From positions 687,803 through 751,802 of the forward strand of contig NZ_KB375281.1 in the NCBI RefSeq assembly GCF_000336555.1: DNA of 64,000 nucleotides, written 5' to 3'. Below, piece after piece: positions 1 to 7,970 of the stretch. The stretch is from Afipia clevelandensis ATCC 49720. GTDB taxonomy: Bacteria; Pseudomonadota; Alphaproteobacteria; Rhizobiales; Xanthobacteraceae. The notes beneath the pieces are model-generated. The model worked only from the letters and a program-made list of their open reading frames with translations. It did no database searches and was not told the DNA's origin. Every line of letters starts with the position of its first letter. Position 1 is the stretch's first letter. The position numbers and the translations under genes are program-made.

Positions 1-188
1 CGGCGGCGGCGCCCGCGAAGCCCGCTCCATCAGCGCCCAAGGCCGCTCCAAGGGCCTCCGCGCCCAAGACATCCGCACCGCACAGCATCATTGCCAATGA
101 ACCGGCTGCGGGTCGCAAGCGCACCGCGAAGCGCGCTCCCGCGGCGGCGGAGCCGGCTGAAGCGGAGCCGGAAGAAAAGACCCAGTAA
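1..188 (+). CDS. C-terminal end of probable MltG (endolytic transglycosylase), partial
   Basis: An open frame enters from the left edge (frame of base 3) and stops with TAA at 186-188. The 61 visible residues are Ala/Pro/Lys-rich low complexity with no domain. Many Nitrobacteraceae MltG proteins carry such a Pro/Ala-rich tail, and mltG lies directly upstream of yicC and gmk in this family, so MltG is inferred from position only. MltG is an inner-membrane lytic transglycosylase that helps end peptidoglycan strands. The 96 bases before yicC show no clear terminator, so co-transcription is possible. Confidence 0.5.
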   Translation, partial: AAAPAKPAPSAPKAAPRASAPKTSAPHSIIANEPAAGRKRTAKRAPAAAEPAEAEPEEKTQ

Positions 189-284
189 CGGCTCCCAACG
201 CCGCTGCATGATGGCTTGCACGCTGTCCCGATTTCAGGGACAAGCGGGGCATCAATTCATGCCTGCCACGGAGAAACTGTCGGA

Positions 285-1172
285 ATGGCGTTGTCGAGCA
301 TGACTGGCTTTTCCCGAAGCCATGGCACCAGCGGACCCTACACCTTCGAGTGGGAACTGAAATCGGTCAATGCCAAGGGTTTCGATTTCCGGCTCCGTCT
401 GCCGCCCGGGTGGGATGATGTGGAAGCCCCGGCTCGCAAGCGCGCCGCCGAACTGCTGTCGCGCGGCACGGTCTACGCAAACCTGAGCGTCAAGCGCACC
501 GGTGCCGCATCCGTCGTGCGCATCAATGAGGACGTGCTGGCCTCGATCCTGAAGGTCGCGGCGGAGATTTCGGCGCGCACCGATGCGGTCGCGCCGAGTG
601 TCGATGGCCTGCTCGGGATCAAGGGCGTCATCGAAGTGGTCGAGCCGGAAAGCGACGAGGCCGAAATGCAGGCGGCGCGCGCCGCCGTGTCCGCATCCTT
701 CGAGCAGGCGCTGCAAAGCCTGATCGACATGCGCAGGCGCGAAGGGATCGCGCTTGGCCAGATCCTCAATCAGCGCATGGATGAGATGGAAAGTCTTGCC
801 GCGCGTGCGGAAGCCGCCCCCGGGCGCAAGCCGGAAGCCATTCGCGCGCGGCTTGCCGAACAGATTGCCGTATTGCTCGAAACATCGGACCGTTTCGACG
901 CCGACCGGCTCAGTCAGGAAGCGGTAATGATCGCAGCCAAGGCGGATATCCGCGAAGAACTCGATCGCATCGCCGCGCACATTGCACAGGCGCGCGAACT
1001 GCTCGGCAAGGGCGGCGCGGTGGGGCGGCGGCTGGATTTCCTCGCGCAGGAATTCAACCGCGAGGTCAACACCACCTGCTCGAAATCGAACGACATCGAA
1101 CTGACCAACATCGGCCTCGAGATGAAGACGGTTGTCGAGCAGTTTCGCGAGCAGGTCCAGAATCTCGAATAG
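285..1172 (+). CDS. yicC: YicC/YloC family endoribonuclease-like protein
   Basis: The product has 295 residues, normal for the family. It opens with MALSSMTGFSRS, the usual YicC N-terminus, has a YicC N-terminal domain over roughly 1-155, and ends in a DUF1732-type domain containing EFNREVNTTCSKSND. YicC family members are linked to stationary-phase fitness, and E. coli YicC is reported to act in RNA decay. The start at 285 is chosen because GGAG lies 11 bases upstream and the longer frame from 216 adds unconserved residues; ATG at 300 (MTGFSR) is an alternative. The gene lies 8 bases before gmk, the usual pairing. Confidence 0.93.
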   Translation: MALSSMTGFSRSHGTSGPYTFEWELKSVNAKGFDFRLRLPPGWDDVEAPARKRAAELLSRGTVYANLSVKRTGAASVVRINEDVLASILKVAAEISARTDAVAPSVDGLLGIKGVIEVVEPESDEAEMQAARAAVSASFEQALQSLIDMRRREGIALGQILNQRMDEMESLAARAEAAPGRKPEAIRARLAEQIAVLLETSDRFDADRLSQEAVMIAAKADIREELDRIAAHIAQARELLGKGGAVGRRLDFLAQEFNREVNTTCSKSNDIELTNIGLEMKTVVEQFREQVQNLE

Positions 1173-1180
1173 GATTGACC

Positions 1181-1837
1181 ATGGCGGCGGGCGGCACCTT
1201 GAAAAACGGCGAACGACGCGGGCTGATGTTCGTGCTGTCGTCGCCGTCGGGCGCGGGCAAGTCCACGCTGGCGCGGATGCTGATCGAGAAGATGAGCGAT
1301 CTCAGCATGTCGGTGTCGGTCACCACACGCGCGAAGCGGCCGGGCGAGGTCGACGGCGAGCATTACCATTTCATCGACAAGCCGAAGTTCGACGCGATGG
1401 TGAAGGGCAACGAATTGCTCGAGCACGCGACCGTGTTCGACAACTCCTACGGTACGCCGCGCCAACCGGTGGAGGACGCGCTGTCGTCAGGGCAGGACGT
1501 ATTGTTCGATATCGACTGGCAGGGCACGCAGCAGCTTCGCGAGAAGGCGCGCGCCGATGTTGTCAGCGTCTTCATCCTGCCGCCGTCGGCCGCCGATCTG
1601 GAAAAGCGGCTGCATACGCGCGCGCAGGATTCCGACGAGGTCATTCGCGGCCGTATGGATCGGGCCAGCCACGAACTCAGCCACTGGGCGGAATACGATT
1701 ACGTCGTCACCAACAACCAGTTGGACGACGCCTATGCGCAGGTCGTCACCATTCTCAAAGCCGAACGGCTGAAGCGTGAGCGGCAGACCGGCCTCTCGGC
1801 CTTCGTGCGCGATCTGCAAAAGCAGTTGGAGAAGTAA
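1181..1837 (+). CDS. gmk: Guanylate kinase
   Basis: The product phosphorylates GMP to GDP with ATP in the cytoplasm. It has 218 residues with a P-loop SPSGAGKS at residues 21-28 and the downstream TTRAKRPGEVDGEHYHF region that binds GMP. The length fits bacterial Gmk with a short N-terminal extension. ATG at 1181 is preferred over TTG at 1175, which would add two residues. The gene follows yicC after 8 bases and is probably translated from the same message. A perfect hairpin begins within its stop codon. Confidence 0.97.
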   Translation: MAAGGTLKNGERRGLMFVLSSPSGAGKSTLARMLIEKMSDLSMSVSVTTRAKRPGEVDGEHYHFIDKPKFDAMVKGNELLEHATVFDNSYGTPRQPVEDALSSGQDVLFDIDWQGTQQLREKARADVVSVFILPPSAADLEKRLHTRAQDSDEVIRGRMDRASHELSHWAEYDYVVTNNQLDDAYAQVVTILKAERLKRERQTGLSAFVRDLQKQLEK

Positions 1838-1860
1838 GCGGCGGGTTTCGCCCGCCGCTT
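1836..1860. terminator. Hairpin between convergent gmk and the next gene
   Basis: AAGCGGCGGG and CCCGCCGCTT form a perfect 10-bp stem with a TTTCG loop, starting in the gmk stop codon. No long T-run follows on either strand, so it may be a weak bidirectional terminator or an mRNA 3-prime stabiliser. Confidence 0.55.
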
Positions 1861-1866
1861 GAATTC

Positions 1867-2964
1867 TTACGCCGCCGGGCGCTTCACGGCGCGGGCGAGC
1901 AATTCCTCAAGTTCATCGACGTCGGTGTCCGGAATGCGCGCTTCCGTGTCAAGGACACGCGCGTGCGGCAGTGCGCGGCCATAGCGGGGTTCGTTGAGGT
2001 GATGCGTTTCGTCGGAGAGCGGCGGATAGTCTTGGGTGAGCGGCCGGCCCGTCTCGTTCAGATCCCAGATCGGACGGCGCTGAACATAGGTGCGGTCGTC
2101 TTCGCGCGGCTTGGGCCGAAAATACTTGTACAGCAGCGGTCCCAGGATCGCCGCGAGCGCCAGCACACCGACAAGAAGACTGAGCAGGATACGCACTGAC
2201 AGGCCTTCCTCGCCCTCGGCAGTGGCAACAGGCTTTTGCGATGTCTGTGGAGCTGCGCCCGTGACTGCTGCGGGAATGGGCGCCGCGGTTTGTGGCTGCG
2301 CCTGCGCCACGGTGCCGCTCGCCGCGAGGCGTTCGGGGGTGAGGCCAGAGACGGGCTGCGCCGGCTGTGGCGGTGTCGCCTCGGGCTGATTGCCCGCGGC
2401 CGGCGCAGCATTTGGGTCGGGCCAGCGCGTTGCGATATTCCAGCCTTGCCTGCTGGCCGTGTCAGAGGATGGCTGGATCGCTGCAGCCTGATTATCCTTG
2501 CCGATGTCAGGGTTGGTGGACCCATTCGGCATCGGTGGCCATGTCGTCTCGGCAAGTGACGGATCGTCCTCCGAGTCTGTTCTCAGTTCGGCCCGCGCAT
2601 TCGCGACCGAATTCTGCATGGTTTTCTTCGTTGCTGCCTGCTTCGCAGGAGGCGTGATCTTCGCCGGCGCGGGCGTGTCTGCTTCGGCAGTGTCTGACGC
2701 AGCGGAAGCGGGCGCCGCGGCCTTTTTCGTCTTCGCTCCTTCGTCGGCGAGATACCAGCACTTGCGCCTGGTGCCCTTCTCGATGCGATAATACCAGTGC
2801 GCGCCTGCCGGTGTGGTGGCCTTCGGAGCGGCAAGGCATTCGTCAGCAGATTTTGCCGTGCTCTCGGAAGCGGCAGAGGCCGCGGTGAGCGGCGATGTGA
2901 TACTGAGGATTGAAACGCAGCCGGTGACGGCGGCAAAAGCAATTGCGACTGTGCGGTTTGACAT
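1867..2964 (-). CDS. Secreted or membrane-anchored low-complexity protein of unknown function
   Basis: I do not recognise a named family. The 365-residue product starts with a signal-like hydrophobic stretch (about residues 6-33), followed by a short conserved-looking block GAHWYYRIEKGTRRKCWYL near residue 55. A long Ala/Pro/Thr/Gln-rich region comes next. A single strong membrane segment (LLSLLVGVLALAAILGPLLY) sits at about 275-300, followed by a charged cytoplasmic tail of about 70 residues. The ATG at 2964 has GGGGGA just upstream. The open frame continues 263 codons further, but that part overlaps the opposite-strand methyltransferase gene and is not taken as coding. Confidence 0.72.
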   Translation of the reverse strand: MSNRTVAIAFAAVTGCVSILSITSPLTAASAASESTAKSADECLAAPKATTPAGAHWYYRIEKGTRRKCWYLADEGAKTKKAAAPASAASDTAEADTPAPAKITPPAKQAATKKTMQNSVANARAELRTDSEDDPSLAETTWPPMPNGSTNPDIGKDNQAAAIQPSSDTASRQGWNIATRWPDPNAAPAAGNQPEATPPQPAQPVSGLTPERLAASGTVAQAQPQTAAPIPAAVTGAAPQTSQKPVATAEGEEGLSVRILLSLLVGVLALAAILGPLLYKYFRPKPREDDRTYVQRRPIWDLNETGRPLTQDYPPLSDETHHLNEPRYGRALPHARVLDTEARIPDTDVDELEELLARAVKRPAA

Positions 2965-3108
2965 TCTGTCCCCCTTACGCAACACGAACTCATTCCCGAG
3001 CCGGGTTTTGGGCGACAAGTTGGGTGGGAATAGGCCGCAAATCCGGAGAGGCCAAGGCTTAATTCGGGCGCGCGGAACCGGGACGCAATCTACAATCGAG
3101 GACAGGCA

Positions 3109-3786
3109 TTGATACCCTGGAACCTGCTCGGTACGGCGCAAATTCCCGGTGGCGGCGAACTCCGTCTGTTGCGGCGAGGCACGGAGTTTTCCATCAAGCT
3201 CGGCCAGAACGAGTTGATGAATAGCCGTCTTAGCGGCTCCGAAGAGGCGCTTGCGACGCTTGTTTGTGAGCGGCTGCAAGGTTGCAGGCAACCGCGAATG
3301 CTGATCGGCGGCCTTGGCATGGGATTCACGCTGCGGGCAGCGCTGTCGAAGCTCGGCGCGGATGCAAGCATCGTTGTCGCGGAGCTGGTCCCCGAGGTCG
3401 TGGCATGGGCGCGCGGGCCGATGGCGGAGATATTCGGCGACAGCTTGAGCGATCCGCGCGTCAGCATTCGCGAGATGGATGTCGGTCTTCTGATGCGGAC
3501 ACAGCAATCCGCCTACGATGCAATCCTGCTCGATGTCGATAACGGGCCCGAAGGGTTGAGCCGCGAAGCCAACGACGCGCTCTACAACAGCAGCGGCCTT
3601 GCGACGGCGCGCGGCGCATTGCGCGCGGGTGGCGTTTTCGCGGTGTGGTCGTCCGGTCCCGATCCGCGCTTCACACAGCGCCTGACAAAGGCGGGCTTCG
3701 GCGTGGAGGAAATCAAAACGCGCGCCAGCCGAAAGGGCGGTGGCGCGCGTCATGTGATCTGGATCGCGACCCGGTTGGGCCGCTGA
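3109..3786 (+). CDS. Spermidine synthase-like SAM-dependent methyltransferase
   Basis: The 225-residue product has a class I methyltransferase-like core. A glycine-rich loop GGLGMGFTLRAAL lies near residue 66, an acidic residue ends the next strand (VVAELVPEVV), and AILLDVDNGPEG near 140 matches the Asp-containing strand of spermidine synthase. It lacks the N-terminal beta-strand domain and the full polyamine-binding motifs of true SpeE, so annotation as spermidine synthase would be a guess; the substrate is unknown. The start is TTG at 3109 with GAGGA about 6 bases upstream. It is divergent from the low-complexity membrane protein gene and convergent with the alcohol dehydrogenase gene. Confidence 0.78.
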   Translation: MIPWNLLGTAQIPGGGELRLLRRGTEFSIKLGQNELMNSRLSGSEEALATLVCERLQGCRQPRMLIGGLGMGFTLRAALSKLGADASIVVAELVPEVVAWARGPMAEIFGDSLSDPRVSIREMDVGLLMRTQQSAYDAILLDVDNGPEGLSREANDALYNSSGLATARGALRAGGVFAVWSSGPDPRFTQRLTKAGFGVEEIKTRASRKGGGARHVIWIATRLGR

Positions 3787-3792
3787 TAGCTG

Positions 3793-3872
3793 TTGTCATT
3801 GCGAGCGAAGCGAAGCAATCCAAAGCAAAGAAAAGATATGGATTGCTTCGTCGCTTTGCTCCTCGCAATGAC
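3793..3872. repeat. Dispersed palindromic repeat, copy 1
   Basis: The left arm begins TGTCATTGCGAG and ends GAAGCAATCC; the right arm is its near-perfect reverse complement, with a 6-base insertion. A short A-rich loop separates them. The same arms recur at 13537 and 36436. This copy lies between two convergent genes. Confidence 0.85.
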
Positions 3873-3902
3873 AAAAAAGTAGCCGTATTCGCGTGTGCTA
3901 AC

Positions 3903-4961
3903 TCAGTTCGTCAGCATGATGCGGCCGACGACCTTGCCGGCGCGCAACTGGTCGATCCACTTCTGCACGTCGCCCATCGGCTCTTCCTTCATCGGCGTCG
4001 GCTTGACCTTGCCGGCTTTCGCCAGCTCCATCAATTCCCGGCCTTCCGCGAGCGTGCCGGTCATGAAGCCTTCGATGGTCATGCGCTTGTAGATCCACTG
4101 CACCATCGGCAGGTTGAAGTTGCCACCCATCAGGCCGGACACCACGATCTTGCCGCCGCGCGCCACAACGGAGGTCGCGAACGCCATCGACTTCTCGTTG
4201 CCGGCGAAGTCGACAATGCCATCGAAGCCTCCGTCGGTTTCCTTCAGGATGCGCTTGGCGATATCGGCTTCGGTCGGATCGTAAGCGGTGGTGGCGCCGT
4301 TCTTCAGCGCGGCGTCGCGGGCCGATGCGCTGAGATCGGCCACCGAGACCGGCTGCTTGAACATCGCCTGGGCGAGCGATACGCCCATCATGCCGACGCC
4401 GCCGAGACCGATCAGCAGGATGTTGCGCTGGCGCGGGCGATCGACAAGGCGTTTCAGCGCGCCGTAAGCGGTGATACCGGAGCACATCAAGGTTGCCGCG
4501 GTATCGACCGGCACCTGACCGTAGTCGATCAGATACTTCTCGTCGGGGACGAGGACGTGGCTGGCAAAGCCGCCGTCGATGGACACGCCGAGAAAGCGGT
4601 TACGCGCGCAAAGGTTCTCGTCGCCGTTGAGGCAGTCGCGGCACTTGCCGCAACCGATCCACGGGAAGACCGCCATCTTCTTGCCGATCAGCGACGTGTC
4701 GGCATCCGGGCCGACTTCATCGACAACGCCGGCGATCTCGTGACCAAGGGTGAAGGGCAGGGTCATGCCGCGCGTGGTGTCGAGCTTCTTGCCGCCTCCG
4801 AGGTCGGCATAGCCATCCTGGATATGGAGGTCGGAATGGCACAGGCCGCAGCGCTCGATGCGCACCAGAACTTCCCGGCCTTGCGGCTTCGGGGTGTCCA
4901 CGATCGTTTCGCAGAGCGGAGCATCGAACTTGACGAGGGACTGGCGGCGCATCTGGGCCAT
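3903..4961 (-). CDS. Zinc-dependent alcohol dehydrogenase (MDR superfamily)
   Basis: The 352-residue product is full length for a class of NAD(P)-dependent medium-chain alcohol dehydrogenases. Catalytic zinc ligands are visible as Cys41 in GLCHSD and His74-Glu75 in LGHE. The structural zinc site has four cysteines (104, 107, 110, 118). A Rossmann motif GLGGVGMMG lies near residue 187. Substrate cannot be read from the sequence. ATG at 4961 has GGAG upstream. It is the last gene of the lptG-to-rsmA run, 14 bases after the rsmA stop, so it may be co-transcribed although its job is unrelated. Confidence 0.92.
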   Translation of the reverse strand: MAQMRRQSLVKFDAPLCETIVDTPKPQGREVLVRIERCGLCHSDLHIQDGYADLGGGKKLDTTRGMTLPFTLGHEIAGVVDEVGPDADTSLIGKKMAVFPWIGCGKCRDCLNGDENLCARNRFLGVSIDGGFASHVLVPDEKYLIDYGQVPVDTAATLMCSGITAYGALKRLVDRPRQRNILLIGLGGVGMMGVSLAQAMFKQPVSVADLSASARDAALKNGATTAYDPTEADIAKRILKETDGGFDGIVDFAGNEKSMAFATSVVARGGKIVVSGLMGGNFNLPMVQWIYKRMTIEGFMTGTLAEGRELMELAKAGKVKPTPMKEEPMGDVQKWIDQLRAGKVVGRIMLTN

Positions 4962-4975
4962 AGGGGCTTTCTCCG

Positions 4976-5842
4976 TTACGGTGTTTTTGCTTTTGCGGCT
5001 GTTATATCCGCCAATTCGCGAGCCATGGCAACAAAGCCGGACACCGGAATCGTCTCCGCGCGGCGGGTCGGATCGACACCCGCGGCGGCGGCAAGGAGTG
5101 CCGGATCCACGCCCAGTGACTTCAGGCTTTGCCGCAGCATCTTGCGGCGCTGGCCGAAGGCGGCCGATGCGACGCGCTCCAGCGCGCGCCGGTCGCAGGG
5201 TTCTGGCGCGGCGCGCGGGATCAGCCGCACCACGGACGAGGTGACCTTTGGCGGCGGCACGAAGGCGCTGGGCGAAATATCGAACAGGATTTTGGTTTCC
5301 GCCCGCCAGTTCGCCAGCACGCCGAGACGGCCATAAGCGTCATCCTCCTCGCCGGCCACGATGCGCTCGGCCACCTCGCGCTGAAACATCAGCACCATCA
5401 TGTCGTACCAGGGCGGCCACGGTTCAGCACAAAGCCAGTCGATGAGCAAGACGGTCGCGATGTTGTAGGGGAGGTTGGCGACGATCTTCGCGCGCTCGCC
5501 GCCCAGCAGCGGGCGCGGGTCGAAGGTCATCGCATCGTCATTCACGATGGTCAGACGGCCGGGATAGCGCTGCGCGATTTCCTCAAGGGCCGGGATGGCG
5601 CGTACGTCGCGCTCGACAGCGATCACGCGCTTGACGCCCTGCGCCAGCAGCGCGCGGGTCAGCCCGCCAGGGCCGGGACCGATCTCCACGACAGTCTGGC
5701 CCTCAAGAGGACCGGCAGAGCGGGCAATTCGCGATGTCAGATTGAGATCGAGGAGAAAATTCTGGCCGAGCGATTTGCGGGCCGACAGCTCGAAGCGGCG
5801 AATGACATCGCTCAGTGGCGGCAGATCGTCGATCGTGCTCAT
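4976..5842 (-). CDS. rsmA: 16S rRNA adenine(1518)/adenine(1519) N6-dimethyltransferase
   Basis: RsmA (KsgA) dimethylates two adjacent adenines in helix 45 of 16S rRNA during late 30S assembly. The 288-residue product has the N-terminal [12 protein letters not shown] block, SAM-binding [11 protein letters not shown] near residue 52, and the catalytic NLPYN motif near 123. The C-terminal helical domain is complete. Its start overlaps the pdxA stop by four bases (ATGA), suggesting translational coupling. Pairing with pdxA is conserved in many proteobacteria. Loss of methylation gives kasugamycin resistance in characterised species. Confidence 0.97.
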   Translation of the reverse strand: MSTIDDLPPLSDVIRRFELSARKSLGQNFLLDLNLTSRIARSAGPLEGQTVVEIGPGPGGLTRALLAQGVKRVIAVERDVRAIPALEEIAQRYPGRLTIVNDDAMTFDPRPLLGGERAKIVANLPYNIATVLLIDWLCAEPWPPWYDMMVLMFQREVAERIVAGEEDDAYGRLGVLANWRAETKILFDISPSAFVPPPKVTSSVVRLIPRAAPEPCDRRALERVASAAFGQRRKMLRQSLKSLGVDPALLAAAAGVDPTRRAETIPVSGFVAMARELADITAAKAKTP

Positions 5843-6843
5843 GCTTTCGAGGCCGCCATCCGCGCGGCAAGACGCAGCGCCGCGATCAGGCTGGACGGAT
5901 TGGCGCGTCCCGTGCCGGCAATGTCGAATGCGGTGCCGTGGTCGGGCGAGGTGCGGATGAAAGGCAGTCCCAACGTGGCGTTGACGCCGTCGTCGAAGGC
6001 GATGGTCTTGATCGGGATCAGCGCCTGATCGTGATACATGCAGATGGCGCAGTCATAGGTCTTGCGCGCTCCGGCATGGAACATGGTGTCGGCGGGCAGC
6101 GGTCCGCGGACGTCGATGCCGGCTTGGCGCAAGGCTGCAACGGCCGGCGCGATGATGGATTGATCCTCGGTGCCGAGCGTGCCGTCTTCGCCTGCATGCG
6201 GATTGAGTCCGGAGATCGCAAGGCGGGGGCTGGCAATGCCGAGCCGGGTCTTCAGGTCGGCAGCGACAATGCGTGCGGTCTTCACGATCAGGTCGGTCGT
6301 GAGTTGGGTGATCGCATCGCGCAGCGGCAGATGGATCGTCACCGGCACGACGGCGAGATCGGATGACCACAGCATCATCACCGGATGCGGCACGGTGCCG
6401 TTCACGGCCGCGGACAATTGCGCGAGAAATTCGGTGTGGCCGGGATGCGAGAAGCCGGCGCGGTAGAGCACGCTCTTGGCGATCGGATTGGTGACCACCG
6501 CGCTGGCGCGGTCTTCGATCACATCGGCGACGGCGTGGCGGATCGAGGCGATCGCCGACGGCGCGCTGCTGTCGTCGGGCTTGCCGGGCTGCGCGGTACT
6601 CGCGATTCCGGTTCTCACGACAGGAAGTGCGTCAGAGAAGATCGCTGAAGCATCTTCCGGCTTGATGTCCGCGACTGTGATGGTGGAGTTCAGCAGATCG
6701 CCGCGTGCCCTGATGAATGTGCTGTCGCCAATCAGATAGAACGGTGGAAGATCGAGTTCGCGCCGCTTCAGCCACGCCGCGATGGCAATATCGGGACCGA
6801 TGCCGGCAGGTTCACCCAAGGTAAGAGCAAGAGCTTTGCTCAT
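5839..6843 (-). CDS. pdxA: 4-hydroxythreonine-4-phosphate dehydrogenase
   Basis: PdxA oxidises 4-phosphohydroxy-L-threonine with NAD in the DXP-dependent pyridoxal 5-phosphate pathway. The 334-residue product carries the expected metal ligands in NPHAGEDG and in [13 protein letters not shown], plus the [12 protein letters not shown] and [11 protein letters not shown] blocks. Length is typical. It sits between the SurA-like gene (37 bases upstream) and rsmA (4-base overlap), as in E. coli surA-pdxA-rsmA. No internal terminator is visible. Confidence 0.97.
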   Translation of the reverse strand: MSKALALTLGEPAGIGPDIAIAAWLKRRELDLPPFYLIGDSTFIRARGDLLNSTITVADIKPEDASAIFSDALPVVRTGIASTAQPGKPDDSSAPSAIASIRHAVADVIEDRASAVVTNPIAKSVLYRAGFSHPGHTEFLAQLSAAVNGTVPHPVMMLWSSDLAVVPVTIHLPLRDAITQLTTDLIVKTARIVAADLKTRLGIASPRLAISGLNPHAGEDGTLGTEDQSIIAPAVAALRQAGIDVRGPLPADTMFHAGARKTYDCAICMYHDQALIPIKTIAFDDGVNATLGLPFIRTSPDHGTAFDIAGTGRANPSSLIAALRLAARMAASKA

Positions 6844-6880
6844 ATGAACGCATGCTCATGACAGCAGTGGAAGGATCGGC

Positions 6881-7813
6881 TCATTTGCCGCGGATCTCGA
6901 TCATCGCACCCTTTCGGACTTCCTCAAGATACGACTTCGACTTGGCTTCGTACTTCTGGTTGTAGATCTTTTCGCGAGCTTCGCGCTTGGCCGGTGTGTC
7001 GGCTTTGGTCGGCTTGCGGCTGCAGAGCGCCACCATTTCCACGCCCTGTTTGGTGACTTCCGGCGGCGTCAGTTTGCCGACCGGGGTCTTGTCCAGCAGG
7101 TCGCGCAGGTTCGGCGGCAGGTCCGCGGAGGTCTTGGTGATCTGATCACGGATTGCCGCGTCGCGCATTGAGCGGAACAGTTCCTGAGCCTCTTCGCAGG
7201 ACGAAATCCTGCCGCGCAGAAGTTCAGCTTCCTTGCGGCGGGACTCGACAACGCTGGATGGCGAGCCGCGCGGTACGATCAGGACGATCGGGCGCACGAG
7301 ATATTCAAAGCTCTCGTTTTCCGATTTGCCGCCGGTGCCGTCGAAACCGGCGAGATCCTTCTCCGGCACGAGCAGGTTGGACTGAAAACGTCCGCGCACA
7401 AGGTTGCCCCAGGTCATGTCCGCCTTGATGCGCAGCTTGAGCGTTTCAGGGCGAATTCCATGGCCTTCAAGCGTCTTGTTGAGCTGCTCGGGGCTCATCC
7501 GCATGCGCGAGGCCATGTTGCCATAGGCTCCGTCGATATCCGACGATGACATGTCGAGGCCGTACTTCTTGCCTTCCTTGATCTTGAGTTTGTCGTTGAT
7601 CAGTTCGGTCAGGGCCTCCTGCCGCGAGATCGACTTCTTTGTCGTCAGCATCGTGAGCTTGATGCGCTGATCGACATCCAGATTGGTGATGGCCTCGCCG
7701 CTGACCATCGCGGCGACGGACTGCGCCATGACAGCCGAGCCGAATCCGGACATTGCGAGAATGGCTCCCGCGAACGAAACGGTTCGTACAAAGCGGAAAA
7801 AGGTCACGATCAT
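6881..7813 (-). CDS. SurA-like periplasmic chaperone / peptidylprolyl isomerase
   Basis: The 310-residue product has a signal peptide (hydrophobic to about residue 30, cleavage after VMAQ) and a SurA N-terminal chaperone domain with VNGE-like VSGEAITNLDVDQR and the ALTELINDKLKIKEG helix. Only one degenerate parvulin-like region follows (about 165-270), whereas E. coli SurA has two and 428 residues. Its place between lptD and pdxA matches surA in many proteobacteria and suggests it helps fold outer-membrane proteins such as LptD. Isomerase activity is uncertain. Confidence 0.85.
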   Translation of the reverse strand: MIVTFFRFVRTVSFAGAILAMSGFGSAVMAQSVAAMVSGEAITNLDVDQRIKLTMLTTKKSISRQEALTELINDKLKIKEGKKYGLDMSSSDIDGAYGNMASRMRMSPEQLNKTLEGHGIRPETLKLRIKADMTWGNLVRGRFQSNLLVPEKDLAGFDGTGGKSENESFEYLVRPIVLIVPRGSPSSVVESRRKEAELLRGRISSCEEAQELFRSMRDAAIRDQITKTSADLPPNLRDLLDKTPVGKLTPPEVTKQGVEMVALCSRKPTKADTPAKREAREKIYNQKYEAKSKSYLEEVRKGAMIEIRGK

Positions 7814-7970
7814 GATCAGGCCCGTCTTAAATTCATCCTGGAAGGGTTCGGAGATTCCAATGCACCGTCCGTGAAATCAACCCCGGGTTTGCGGCGACAA
7901 TGCGCGCTTCCAACGAATCGCCGGCTCTTCGCGCCATCGCAGCTAGCTGCGCTATTTGGATACCGGACGA

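Noticed and set aside
252-980. 242-codon minus-strand frame inside yicC.
   Set aside because: No domain, and yicC on the plus strand is complete and conserved.
3645-5336. 563-codon plus-strand frame across the alcohol dehydrogenase and rsmA genes.
   Set aside because: Both genes on the other strand are clear full-length enzymes; the plus-strand frame is a shadow.
7939-7950. Perfect palindrome GCAGCTAGCTGC just before the lptD stop region.
   Set aside because: Short and without T-run or known regulator; such 12-base dyads are expected by chance in a window this long.
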